NCBI RefSeq assembly: GCF_013041605.1
Contig: NZ_JABEQC010000012.1
Span: 87,445 to 151,444 of the forward strand
From: Vibrio plantisponsor
GTDB taxonomy: Bacteria; Pseudomonadota; Gammaproteobacteria; Enterobacterales; Vibrionaceae
DNA: 64,000 bases
Direction of reading: 5' to 3'
Every line of letters begins with the position of its first letter. Within the stretch, counting starts at the first letter, position 1. Below the pieces are notes generated by a model. The model made no database searches. It saw only the letters and a list, made by a program, of their open reading frames with translations, and was not told where the DNA came from. Position numbers and translations under genes: made by a program. Of this stretch, positions 9,774 to 18,101 are shown one piece after another.

Positions 9774-10418
9774 ATGAGCACACAATGTTTACGAGTAGGC
9801 GTCGGTGGCCCGGTAGGCTCCGGTAAAACAGCGTTGTTACGTCAGTTATGTTCGGCAATGCGTGAACACTACAATCTTGCGGTGGTAACGAATGATATTT
9901 ACACCAAGGAAGATGCTGAGTTTCTGATGCGCCACGAGGCGCTAGATATTGACCGCATTATGGGGGTTGAAACTGGTGGTTGTCCCCATACTGCAATTCG
10001 CGAAGATGCTTCTATGAATCTCGCTGCTATTGATGAGTTGCAACATCGTCATCCGGGCTTGGAATTGGTATTGGTAGAAAGTGGCGGTGATAATTTGAGC
10101 GCGACTTTCAGCCCAGAACTCTCTGATTTGACGCTGTACGTGATTGACGTTTGTGCGGGTGACAAAATTCCACGTAAAGGTGGACCGGGTATCACTAAGT
10201 CAGATCTTCTGATTATCAACAAAACCGATCTCGCGCCGATGGTTAACGCATCACTTGAAGTAATGGACCGAGATGCGAAGAAAATGCGCGGAGATAAACC
10301 GTTTGTTTTTACTAACTTAATTCGTGGTGACGGTTTGAAAACAGTCATCGATTTTATCGTTCAGCAAGGCATGTTAGCCGAGCGTGACGTGAATGTCGTC
10401 GTAACTGAACAGATCTAA
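9774..10418 (+). CDS. ureG: Urease accessory GTPase UreG
   Basis: 214-aa SIMIBI-class GTPase whose hydrolysis drives urease activation. The P-loop GGPVGSGKT spans residues 11-19, the metal-binding CPH motif is in [12 protein letters not shown], and NKTD gives base specificity. The length is normal. An AGGAG ribosome-binding site precedes ATG 9774. It partners with UreE, UreF and UreD encoded just upstream. Confidence 0.97.
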   Translation: MSTQCLRVGVGGPVGSGKTALLRQLCSAMREHYNLAVVTNDIYTKEDAEFLMRHEALDIDRIMGVETGGCPHTAIREDASMNLAAIDELQHRHPGLELVLVESGGDNLSATFSPELSDLTLYVIDVCAGDKIPRKGGPGITKSDLLIINKTDLAPMVNASLEVMDRDAKKMRGDKPFVFTNLIRGDGLKTVIDFIVQQGMLAERDVNVVVTEQI

Positions 10419-10461
10419 TAGAGCCGTATTAACGGGCTGTTGTAAGAAAAGGAATTTTTAA

Positions 10462-11004
10462 ATGAAACTATCTCTTAGCAAAATCATCTCTGCCGCCGCT
10501 CTGCTGGCTGCAAGTTCACCAAGCTTTGCTCACACTGGGCACGCAATGCACGCGAGTTTCTCTGAAGGATTTTTGCACCCGTTAACGGGCATTGATCATC
10601 TTGCTGCGCTGGTCTTGATTGGATTTTTTGCGGCAAGCTATAGCTACAAAAAATCGGCGCAAATTATTGCTTGTTTTGCTGCCGCGTTAATGGCCGGATT
10701 CTTTGTTGGCGTTGAATGGTCGAATGCATCAATGGTGGAATCGCTGGTTGCTGGCTCTTTGATTGCATTGCCTGTTGCTTTGTATTCCTACCGTAAAACA
10801 GGGGCAATTAAGTGGCTTTCTATGATCAGTATTGCAGCGTTCAGCGCTTGTCATGGCTTAGTACAAGGCGCAGAAGCGATTGGCGCAGTGAGCGAATTTT
10901 GCCTTGGTTCACTGGCGGCAAGCGTAATGGTGATGGTTGGCGTTAATGTAATGGTTAAAGCTATCCGCAATGCTGTTGCTCATTTCACTACTGTTAAACA
11001 ATAA
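10462..11004 (+). CDS. ureJ: HupE/UreJ family nickel permease
   Basis: 180-aa inner-membrane protein with a cleavable-looking signal sequence (to about residue 23, SFAH) and five or six further hydrophobic segments. The family hallmark HPLTGIDHLAAL occurs at residues 38-49, with a Cys-His pair in SACHGLVQGAE. Members next to urease or hydrogenase genes carry nickel or cobalt, so this one probably feeds urease. It follows ureG by 43 bases with AAGGAA as ribosome-binding site and is the last gene of the operon. Confidence 0.85.
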   Translation: MKLSLSKIISAAALLAASSPSFAHTGHAMHASFSEGFLHPLTGIDHLAALVLIGFFAASYSYKKSAQIIACFAAALMAGFFVGVEWSNASMVESLVAGSLIALPVALYSYRKTGAIKWLSMISIAAFSACHGLVQGAEAIGAVSEFCLGSLAASVMVMVGVNVMVKAIRNAVAHFTTVKQ

Positions 11005-11044
11005 CAACATCCGTTGGCTATAAATACGGGTCAGAAGTGACAGG

Positions 11045-11070
11045 AAAGGGAGCGAAATGCTCCCTTTGTT
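11045..11070 (+). terminator. Terminator of the urt-ure operon
   Basis: Perfect 9-bp stem AAAGGGAGC / GCTCCCTTT with a GAAAT loop, followed by TTTGTTT, 41 bases after ureJ. It closes the urea operon. Confidence 0.85.
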
Positions 11071-11212
11071 TATGTCGAACGTTTATATCTAGCCCTGTCA
11101 TTGGTGAAATTATTTATTTAAATATGAAATAATTTTTCAAAAAGCATTGTAATGACCTAGCTAAGCTGAGATAACTAAACGCGTCTGTGCATTAGATGTA
11201 AGGTCTATCTTT

Positions 11213-12160
11213 GTGAACCCATTCGTCTTTACTTTCGGCATTATTTTTAGCGGTTTTGTGCTGGGATTGTTTTTCCAACGTTATCTTAAACAGCGTTCAT
11301 CTTTTGTTAGTTTGGTTTTAACCAAAGTAGCGCTGATGGCATTGATTCCATTTAGTGTTTTTGTATCTTTATGGCAGCTAAGTAATATTCGCACCGAGTT
11401 ATTGTATTTGCCTTTTATAGGTGCAGGTGTAATCGCTGCGGGTACCTTGGTAGGGATTGCTGTAGCAAAGAAGAACCAGTTAACGCCAGTGCAAACTGGT
11501 GCGCTTGTGCCTGTTACTGCGCTGTATAACATTGGCGCTCTGGGTAACCTTGTTCTCTTTATTACCTTCGGTGAAAACGGTGTCGCTATGATGGCGCTGT
11601 TTAAACTGTTCGAAGAGTTGACCTATTTCGGTTTAGTGTTCCCATACGCAAAATCCAAATCGCAAGATGAAGCCCTTAAATCTACGCAGAATAAACAGGT
11701 GTGGAAAGATCCTATCTTCCTTATTGCAATGTCTGCGATTTCGTTAGGTTTATTGCTCAATGTTTCAGGCGTTCCTCGACCAGAATTTCTTTTATCTGTA
11801 AGTCATTGGACGATCCCTGTAGGTACATTTTTGCTGATTGCTTCAGTGGGTTTAACTTTCAACTTGAAAGGCGGTAAACGCTGGCAAAAAGTGGCATTGA
11901 CTGCGACGATCGCCCGCTCAGCGGTTGCGGTGGTTTTAGTTTCGATTCTACTTTCACTGTTCAACCTATGGGGAATTGAAGATCATTTGGTTGCGAAAGT
12001 GTGTTTGATTTTGGCAGTGATGCCCACAGCATTTATGGGCACCTTACCCGCAGTACTTTATGATTTGGACAAAGAAGTAGCAAACACCAGTTGGATCACC
12101 AGTTACTTTATATCCATGATACTGACGCCAATCATGCTCGTTTTCCTAAGCACGATTTAG
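11213..12160 (+). CDS. AEC-family (auxin efflux carrier) transporter
   Basis: 315-aa membrane protein with about ten hydrophobic segments in two halves, separated by a hydrophilic loop near residues 145-165. This layout fits the AEC family of bile/arsenite/riboflavin-type carriers, whose bacterial members include malonate and other organic anion permeases. The substrate cannot be told. Initiation is at GTG 11213, with TAAGG 9-10 bases upstream. It is monocistronic: the ure terminator precedes it and the RND genes converge on it. Confidence 0.7.
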   Translation: MNPFVFTFGIIFSGFVLGLFFQRYLKQRSSFVSLVLTKVALMALIPFSVFVSLWQLSNIRTELLYLPFIGAGVIAAGTLVGIAVAKKNQLTPVQTGALVPVTALYNIGALGNLVLFITFGENGVAMMALFKLFEELTYFGLVFPYAKSKSQDEALKSTQNKQVWKDPIFLIAMSAISLGLLLNVSGVPRPEFLLSVSHWTIPVGTFLLIASVGLTFNLKGGKRWQKVALTATIARSAVAVVLVSILLSLFNLWGIEDHLVAKVCLILAVMPTAFMGTLPAVLYDLDKEVANTSWITSYFISMILTPIMLVFLSTI

Positions 12161-12213
12161 TTTTCAGCTTTTCTCAAAGTACTTAAAAGTTTTTCAAAGA
12201 ACATAAAGTTTTC

Positions 12214-12246
12214 CAGAGCACGCTATTACGCGTGCTCTGCGTTTTC
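12214..12246 (+). terminator. Terminator of the AEC gene, overlapping the 3' end of the RND gene
   Basis: 10-bp perfect stem (CAGAGCACGC, 12214-12223, and GCGTGCTCTG, 12230-12239) with a 6-base loop, then CGTTTTC on the plus strand. The loop contains the stop codon (minus strand) of the RND pump gene and the 3' arm encodes its last residues (Glu-His-Ala). The T-run favours plus-strand termination. Confidence 0.7.
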
Positions 12247-15200
12247 TAATGCCAAGTCACTGCCACAAAGTTTGGGGTTAATGTCATTCAAAATGAGCAG
12301 CACACAAGAGACTACTACGGCAGCAAGTAATGTGGCACTCACCAGACCAAAGGCAATGCTGGCAATCAGCGGTATTAAGAATTGCGCCTGAGTACTGGTT
12401 TCCGTCAGCAAAGGTAATAAGCCTGCAAAGGTTGTGAGTGAGGTGATCACAATAGCTCTGAATCGGTCATGGATGGCTAGCTTACATGCTTGGCGTAGCT
12501 CCTGACGTTCTGCCACTTTGTCTTTCACGAAGGTGACTAACAATATATTGTCGTTGACCACAATCCCCGCGAGAGTGGCAAAGCCAACCAGACTTGGAAT
12601 AGTGAGGTCAATACCCAAACCTAAATGCCCCCATACGACGCCAATCCAAGCCATTGGAATGGCAAGCAGTACCGCAAACGGCTGAACAAAGCTTTTAAAC
12701 AGAAAGACCAAGATCAAATAGACGCCAATGATGCCGAGAGCAAAATAGGTGAGTAGCGATGAGCCTGTGTCTGCACTCTCTTTATCTTGTCCTTGAGAAG
12801 CGAAACTAACTTCTGGGTATTTCTGCGCCATCTTAGGCACAAAGTCTTTATAAAACTGCAGCATGATTTCGCGTGCGTTGGCGACTTGGGTGTTGATATT
12901 GCCTTGAACTGTAGCCGTAGGAATACCATTGACCAAGTTAAGCCGCGAGAAAGCCTTAGTCTGAGTTAAATCAGCGACAACCATCAACGGGATCAGCTTG
13001 CCATTATTGGCGGTAATAAGCAGATCATTCAGCTCTTCTATGGTTGCTTTATGAAGAAAATCACTTTGACGAACCCGTATATCAACAATTTCCCCGTCTT
13101 GGAACACCGTAAGGTCATTGTTGCCTTTCACTGCATTTCTCAGCGTTTGAGCGACTTGTGCTGCGGTCACACCTAGCACGCCCGCTTGATCTTTGAGCGC
13201 GACTTGGATGTCATCTCGTCCATATCGCAAATCGGAAGAAAGATTGAATACACCGTCGAACTGTTTGAGCCATTTCATCAAAGCTAAGTTCACGGCATAG
13301 AGTTCTTGTGGGTCGTTACCCTGAACTCGGATATCAATACCAATACCCGCAACGCCCCGTTCTTTATCTGTAAACTTGAGTGCGATGACATCTGCGGTTG
13401 GACCGACTTTGCTTTTCCAACTTTGAATAAGGTCTTTGATGCTTTCTTGACGAAACTGAGCGGGCAGCAAGTCCGCACTAACAGTAGCCATATGCGGACC
13501 AGAATCAAAGGCATCAATATTGGTGTTATACATAACCGTAATACTGTTGACTAATGGCTCACCAAACTTCTCTTGATACTCTGTATCCATCTCTTTTAGG
13601 GCGTTTTCAACTTTGCTCACGACACTTTCTGTTTGTGATAACAAGCTACCTTGGTCAAGCAATATTCTTGCTTGAAGCGTATCACTTTCAAGGGTTGGCA
13701 TGGCTTTGAACTTGAGTAAACCCGCAGGGAAGGTGGCGGTGGTTGCTGCGACGACAAAAAGCAATATGCCAATACTCAAATAAGGTGCTCGCATTGCGAT
13801 CACGGAAAGGGGAACAAAGCCTTTGTCTCGAACGAACTCAAACCCAGCGGTTATTTTATTGCGAATGGTATTGCTGTTAGAGATATCAGGATGATGAGCC
13901 AGATGAGAAGGCAGAATAAACATCGCTTCGAATAGGCTCACGATAAGCGTCATCATCAGAACAATCGGGATATAACGGAGTATGTCACCGAGGTTACCAG
14001 TTAAAAACATCAATGGACCGACTACCATGATGGTGGTTGCAAAAGACGCGATAACCCCTGGTAATACTTGCTTTGTTCCTTCTATTGCCGCTTGAACTGG
14101 AGCCATGCCAGCTTCACGTTTTGCTGCGATGTTCTCAGCAATGATCAACGAATCATCCATCAGAATACCGATGGCGACAATCAGCCCAACCATGGTCATC
14201 ATATTGATGGTGTAACCGAGTATCAGCATGATAAACAGTGTGCCAAGAAAAGAGACGGGAAGACCGACTGTTACCCAGAAGCTAAAGCGGATATTGAAGA
14301 ATGCCCATAACGCTAAGAACGCAAGGAGCAAACCTTGAACCCCGTTGCTGCCTAGAATACGCAGACGTTCTCTAATATTGACGCTCACATCTTGTGTAAT
14401 GGTGAGTTCAACACCTTGTGGAGCCAACGCGCGTTCTTTGTCGATAAGACGCTCAACAACTTCACGCACTTTAAGCGTATCCTGATTTTGGTTCTTGGAG
14501 ATTTGAAGCAACGCCGCTCTTTGTCCGTTAAACAGAATCTTATCTTCTTCAAGGGCAAACTTTTGCTCTATGGTTGCGATGTCTCTTAAACGCAGTTGAG
14601 TGGTGCTGTTAATCATCAAAGCACCGATGTCGTCGACATGTTTAGCAAGTTGGTCAAAACGGATGCTTGATTCAGACAGATCACTTCTCATTGTGCCTGC
14701 TGGAATGCTGACGTTCTCTTGCTGGATTCGGTTTGCCAAATCAGAGATGCTCAAGCCGTATTGCTTTAAAGTTTCACTCGCAATGGAGACTTCAATTTCC
14801 TGCGCCGAAAACCCACTGATGGTCACTTGTGCGATATCAGGGTTCGCTTTCAAGTTCTGCTTAATCTTGTTCGCGTACCAGTAGAGATCTTGATCAGACA
14901 TGGGGCCGGTAATCGCGATGCTAACGACGGATGCGATGCGGTCGAGTTTAGTCACGGTTGGGCGCTCTGCGCGATCGGGGAAATCACTAATCGCATTGAC
15001 CTGTTGCTGAACTTCGCTGGTGAGAATATCGATGTTCTCATTACGGTTAATGTCCACATTACCGATGGCGACATTTTCTCGCGCATCACAAGTAAATTCG
15101 TGAATGCCGTTTATTTTATCTAGCGCATCTTGGAGGGGGATGCAGATCTCATCCGCCACTTCTTTGGGTGATGCGCCCGGATAGCTGACCTTCACTTCAA

Positions 15201-15330
15201 TATTGGTGGTTGGCGCTAAAGGAAACGTGTCTTTTTGCATTTTAGGTAGGGCATAGATCCCCACTAAAAGAATCGCAATCATCAAAACGTTGGCAGCCGT
15301 TTTGTGCTGAGCAAAATAGGCGATCATCAT
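12226..15330 (-). CDS. RND-family multidrug efflux transporter (HAE1/AcrB-like)
   Basis: 1034-aa inner-membrane proton-driven pump. It has the usual two repeats: a membrane helix near residues 10-28, a large periplasmic porter domain, six helices from about 330 to 530, a second porter domain, and a final block of helices from about 855. The helix-4 acidic pair expected for the proton relay is present (GILMDDSLIIAEN). The second repeat has VVNDNILLV at the matching site. It belongs to the HAE1 group but is diverged from AcrB, so the substrate is unknown. Its start overlaps the adaptor gene by 4 bases. No TolC-type outer-membrane channel gene is nearby. Confidence 0.9.
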   Translation of the reverse strand: MMIAYFAQHKTAANVLMIAILLVGIYALPKMQKDTFPLAPTTNIEVKVSYPGASPKEVADEICIPLQDALDKINGIHEFTCDARENVAIGNVDINRNENIDILTSEVQQQVNAISDFPDRAERPTVTKLDRIASVVSIAITGPMSDQDLYWYANKIKQNLKANPDIAQVTISGFSAQEIEVSIASETLKQYGLSISDLANRIQQENVSIPAGTMRSDLSESSIRFDQLAKHVDDIGALMINSTTQLRLRDIATIEQKFALEEDKILFNGQRAALLQISKNQNQDTLKVREVVERLIDKERALAPQGVELTITQDVSVNIRERLRILGSNGVQGLLLAFLALWAFFNIRFSFWVTVGLPVSFLGTLFIMLILGYTINMMTMVGLIVAIGILMDDSLIIAENIAAKREAGMAPVQAAIEGTKQVLPGVIASFATTIMVVGPLMFLTGNLGDILRYIPIVLMMTLIVSLFEAMFILPSHLAHHPDISNSNTIRNKITAGFEFVRDKGFVPLSVIAMRAPYLSIGILLFVVAATTATFPAGLLKFKAMPTLESDTLQARILLDQGSLLSQTESVVSKVENALKEMDTEYQEKFGEPLVNSITVMYNTNIDAFDSGPHMATVSADLLPAQFRQESIKDLIQSWKSKVGPTADVIALKFTDKERGVAGIGIDIRVQGNDPQELYAVNLALMKWLKQFDGVFNLSSDLRYGRDDIQVALKDQAGVLGVTAAQVAQTLRNAVKGNNDLTVFQDGEIVDIRVRQSDFLHKATIEELNDLLITANNGKLIPLMVVADLTQTKAFSRLNLVNGIPTATVQGNINTQVANAREIMLQFYKDFVPKMAQKYPEVSFASQGQDKESADTGSSLLTYFALGIIGVYLILVFLFKSFVQPFAVLLAIPMAWIGVVWGHLGLGIDLTIPSLVGFATLAGIVVNDNILLVTFVKDKVAERQELRQACKLAIHDRFRAIVITSLTTFAGLLPLLTETSTQAQFLIPLIASIAFGLVSATLLAAVVVSCVLLILNDINPKLCGSDLALENAEHA

Positions 15331-16625
15331 TCACCTCCTGCTGCTTGCTGGCTAACCCACTGAACCATGGCTTTGTCTGGCTGTGCTTTAAGCTTCATGC
15401 CTTCGACCGCTGGTTGTAGCTGACTTACCACCACCATGTCTCCTTCGCTGACGCCAGATTTCAGAACCGCTATTTGACCCTGAGTAAAATCGATTTCAAC
15501 AGGTTGAATCGCGAGCTGGTTGTCTTTAACCACATAGACATTACCGCTATGAATAGCATTAATAGGCACAATAAGTTGGTTTTCCAATTGCGGTGCTTTT
15601 AGCGTGACTTTGACAAAGGTATCGCGAATCAAAGGCGGCTTTTTGCCCGGCTGCGCTTGTTGATAAGGCTCGTCAACACGAATAATCAGTGTTTGGCTTT
15701 GAGTTTGGGCGTCGATCAAACCGCCGCTTCGGTCAACCAGCCCTTGCCAGTTAACTTGTTTATCACCTGTGGTAAGAGTGACGGTAGCTTGCAAATCGCT
15801 ATGAAGAGAATTGTCGAAACTCTCTGCCTGAGTTGCGCGACGTAATGGTCTCATTTTACCAATCGAATACTGGGCAAGCACTTCGACTGCTTCCATTCCA
15901 TCTGACTGGAGTAGGGCTTGACCTTTATTTACATACTCTTCGACATCAATATTGGTTGCGGTAATTCGAATATCGTAAGGGGCTTTGACTTCGGTATGAC
16001 TAAGATCGCGCATCGCAATCTCTAGCTCCGCATTCAAGACTTCTTGCTCTGCAACCGTGATTGCTTGTTCATTTTTCAGATTTTGTAGTAGCTGCTGTTT
16101 ACTGAGCAGATCGCGTTTGGCTTTGTCTTTTTCAGTTTGAGAAAGATGACCGGTTTTGGCTAAGCGTTCGCTACGTTCATACTCTTCTTTTTGCAGTTTG
16201 TAATCTTGCTCGGCAATCGAATAGCTCACGCCTATGGTTTGGTATTTGAGTTTGGAGACATCTAACTCTGCATTGAGTTTGGTGATGGCAAGTTGATAGG
16301 CAGAGTCGTCAAGCTTTAGCAACGGCTCTCCTTTAGCAACGAAAGCCCCATTTTTAAAGTTGTCTGACACCCAGATCACTCGACCTTCTACTTCTGCCTG
16401 AGCTTGCCACTCTTGAGCTGGCTGGGTATAGCCATAGCCTATGGCGCTAGGTTGAATGGCGAGAGGTTTGACCTTCATCACTCGTACAACTTTTGAACCG
16501 CCCGCTTGTTCGGTTTTCGGTGGTTCAGCTTTCATACTGGGTGCGACTAAGAGAACAATACCGCCCAACACGAGTGGGGGAACAATAAGTAATCGTTGAA
16601 TCCAACTGTAGTTTGCCATAGTCAC
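15327..16625 (-). CDS. RND efflux periplasmic adaptor (membrane fusion protein)
   Basis: 432-aa adaptor that connects the RND pump to an outer-membrane channel. One N-terminal membrane helix (about 10-29, no lipobox) anchors it. Half of the lipoyl domain is at VEGRVIWVSDNFKNG, followed by a helical hairpin rich in Glu, Lys and Leu (about 110-205), then beta-barrel and membrane-proximal domains. It is first in a two-gene operon with the pump. No regulator is adjacent. Confidence 0.9.
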   Translation of the reverse strand: MTMANYSWIQRLLIVPPLVLGGIVLLVAPSMKAEPPKTEQAGGSKVVRVMKVKPLAIQPSAIGYGYTQPAQEWQAQAEVEGRVIWVSDNFKNGAFVAKGEPLLKLDDSAYQLAITKLNAELDVSKLKYQTIGVSYSIAEQDYKLQKEEYERSERLAKTGHLSQTEKDKAKRDLLSKQQLLQNLKNEQAITVAEQEVLNAELEIAMRDLSHTEVKAPYDIRITATNIDVEEYVNKGQALLQSDGMEAVEVLAQYSIGKMRPLRRATQAESFDNSLHSDLQATVTLTTGDKQVNWQGLVDRSGGLIDAQTQSQTLIIRVDEPYQQAQPGKKPPLIRDTFVKVTLKAPQLENQLIVPINAIHSGNVYVVKDNQLAIQPVEIDFTQGQIAVLKSGVSEGDMVVVSQLQPAVEGMKLKAQPDKAMVQWVSQQAAGGE

Positions 16626-16736
16626 TATCCCTGAACTTTATTTATATAAGTAAAAACTAATGTAAAACAAAGGAAATAAATTGGCGCTTGCTCCCAATTC
16701 ATTGCATATCGTTAATTTAGCTTTAACTAAAATAAA

Positions 16737-16761
16737 AAATCCGGCGCTAGGCACCGGATTT
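16737..16761 (-). terminator. Terminator of the nap operon
   Basis: 8-bp stem AAATCCGG / CCGGATTT with a 9-base loop; on the minus strand it is followed by a T-rich tract (TTTTTTATTTT). It lies 41 bases past the last small gene of the nap operon. Confidence 0.8.
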
Positions 16762-16801
16762 GGGTAAAGTTAAGTAAACAATCGTCAGCAATAACTTACG
16801 C

Positions 16802-16936
16802 TTAGGATTCTTTATCTTTGGTCAGTGACAGTATGCCAATGGAAACGGCAGCAACACCAACAAATCCACCGAGGATAATGACTGGCATTGCGCTGTATCC
16901 AAGGACATGCCAGATAATGGATTCAAGTGTACTCAT
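16802..16936 (-). CDS. Small membrane protein at the end of the nap operon (TIGR02808-like)
   Basis: 44-aa open frame starting MSTLESIIWHVLGY, with one hydrophobic helix over most of residues 8-38 and a charged end (TKDKES). It has a strong ribosome-binding site (AAGGAG, 7 bases before ATG) and begins 14 bases after napC, ahead of the operon terminator, so it should be translated from nap mRNA. I recall a family of such short proteins in vibrios and relatives, catalogued as TIGR02808, of unknown function. It may be a small accessory membrane subunit for NapC or a quinol-side factor, similar in size and place to NapE, but this is a guess. Confidence 0.8.
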   Translation of the reverse strand: MSTLESIIWHVLGYSAMPVIILGGFVGVAAVSIGILSLTKDKES

Positions 16937-16950
16937 TTCTCTGCTCCTTG

Positions 16951-17529
16951 TTATTGCCAGCCTTCTACGCCGTGCATATCTGGTAGGTTGTGTGCGATAC
17001 CTTTGTGGCAGTCCACACAGGTTTTCTCACCAGACGCTAGGGCAGTAGAATGTTGTTGAACACTACGTTCACTTTGCTCTGAGAAATCCATAAATTCAAA
17101 TTGGTGACAGTTACGACATTCGAGAGAGTCGTTCTTCTTCATCCTTGCCCATTCACGCTCTGCTAAGTGTGCGCGGCGTTCTCTGAATTTCTCTGGAGTA
17201 TCGATAGTTTTCGTTACGTAATGTGCAAACAGCTCTTTGGATGCTTGAACTTTACGAACGATTTTATCCGTCCATTCGTGTGGTACGTGACAGTCAGAAC
17301 AAATTGCACGCACGCCTGAACGGTTAGAGTAGTGAACCGTTTCTTGGATTTCAGCAACGATAGGAGCATGACAACCAGAACAGAATTCTTCTGTGTTGGT
17401 CATTTCCATACCCGTGTTAAATGCGCCCCAAAATAGCAAGCCACCAGAAAAACCCAAGAATAAGACAACGCCAGCTGCAGCTTTACTTGGCCTTGTTAAC
17501 TTATTCCAAAACGCTTTAAGTAGTTTCAT
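16951..17529 (-). CDS. napC: Tetraheme c-type cytochrome NapC
   Basis: 192-aa membrane-anchored quinol dehydrogenase of the NapC/NirT family, passing electrons from quinol to NapB. One N-terminal helix (about 20-38) anchors it, and four CXXCH haem motifs are visible: CSGCH, CSDCH, CRNCH and CVDCH. The length is close to other NapC proteins. It follows napB by 26 bases and is co-transcribed with it. Confidence 0.96.
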   Translation of the reverse strand: MKLLKAFWNKLTRPSKAAAGVVLFLGFSGGLLFWGAFNTGMEMTNTEEFCSGCHAPIVAEIQETVHYSNRSGVRAICSDCHVPHEWTDKIVRKVQASKELFAHYVTKTIDTPEKFRERRAHLAEREWARMKKNDSLECRNCHQFEFMDFSEQSERSVQQHSTALASGEKTCVDCHKGIAHNLPDMHGVEGWQ

Positions 17530-17555
17530 AAATCGCCTCTTATTGTGTGGTTTGC

Positions 17556-18017
17556 TTAGCGAAGTGATTCAACACGCTTAAAGTCATTTTCAACCAAAGG
17601 TTGAGCGTCCGCTTGAGGTACGTGACATTGCAAACAGAAATAACGACGAGGTGATACATCAGCAAGTACAGCATCTTCACGGTTTAGGAAGTGCGTTACG
17701 CTAATTTTCGTTGCGCCCATATCTTTGGCGTTTTTCCAGCTGTGGCAAGACAAACACTTATTCGCATCTTTGGTCACTTCGTAGTTACGAATTGAGTGTG
17801 GGATCAATGGTGGCTGGTACACGAAATCTGCTTGTAAAGATTGTTCACGAGGAATTTTCTTCATTTCGTCAGCATTTCTTGTTTCTTCTAGAAGGCTAGA
17901 ACCACGCAGAGATTCCAAACCACCTGTGCCACCTGGAAGATCCAGCTCAGCTTGCGCAAAGACGACTCCCGATAAAACAGCACCAACCGATAACAGTGCA
18001 ACCAGTAATTTTTTCAT
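17556..18017 (-). CDS. napB: Periplasmic nitrate reductase diheme cytochrome subunit NapB
   Basis: 153-aa electron-transfer partner of NapA. It has a cleavable signal peptide (residues 1-21, ending in FAQA) and two CXXCH motifs, CLSCH and CLQCH. It lies between napA and napC in the order typical of the operon. Confidence 0.96.
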   Translation of the reverse strand: MKKLLVALLSVGAVLSGVVFAQAELDLPGGTGGLESLRGSSLLEETRNADEMKKIPREQSLQADFVYQPPLIPHSIRNYEVTKDANKCLSCHSWKNAKDMGATKISVTHFLNREDAVLADVSPRRYFCLQCHVPQADAQPLVENDFKRVESLR

Positions 18018-18053
18018 ATTACATTCTCCGCCTAATGGCTAAATTCTTTAATG

Positions 18054-18084
18054 AGGCTGCCCGAGGGATGAAATGGGGCAGCCT
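18054..18084 (-). other. Stem-loop between napA and napB
   Basis: A 9-bp perfect stem (AGGCTGCCC, 18054-18062, and GGGCAGCCT, 18076-18084) in the 84-base gap between napA and napB. No T-run follows it on the minus strand, so it is probably an mRNA-stabilising or attenuating element that adjusts NapA to NapB/NapC levels. The role is inferred. Confidence 0.55.
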
Positions 18085-18101
18085 TTACATTCATCTTATA
18101 C

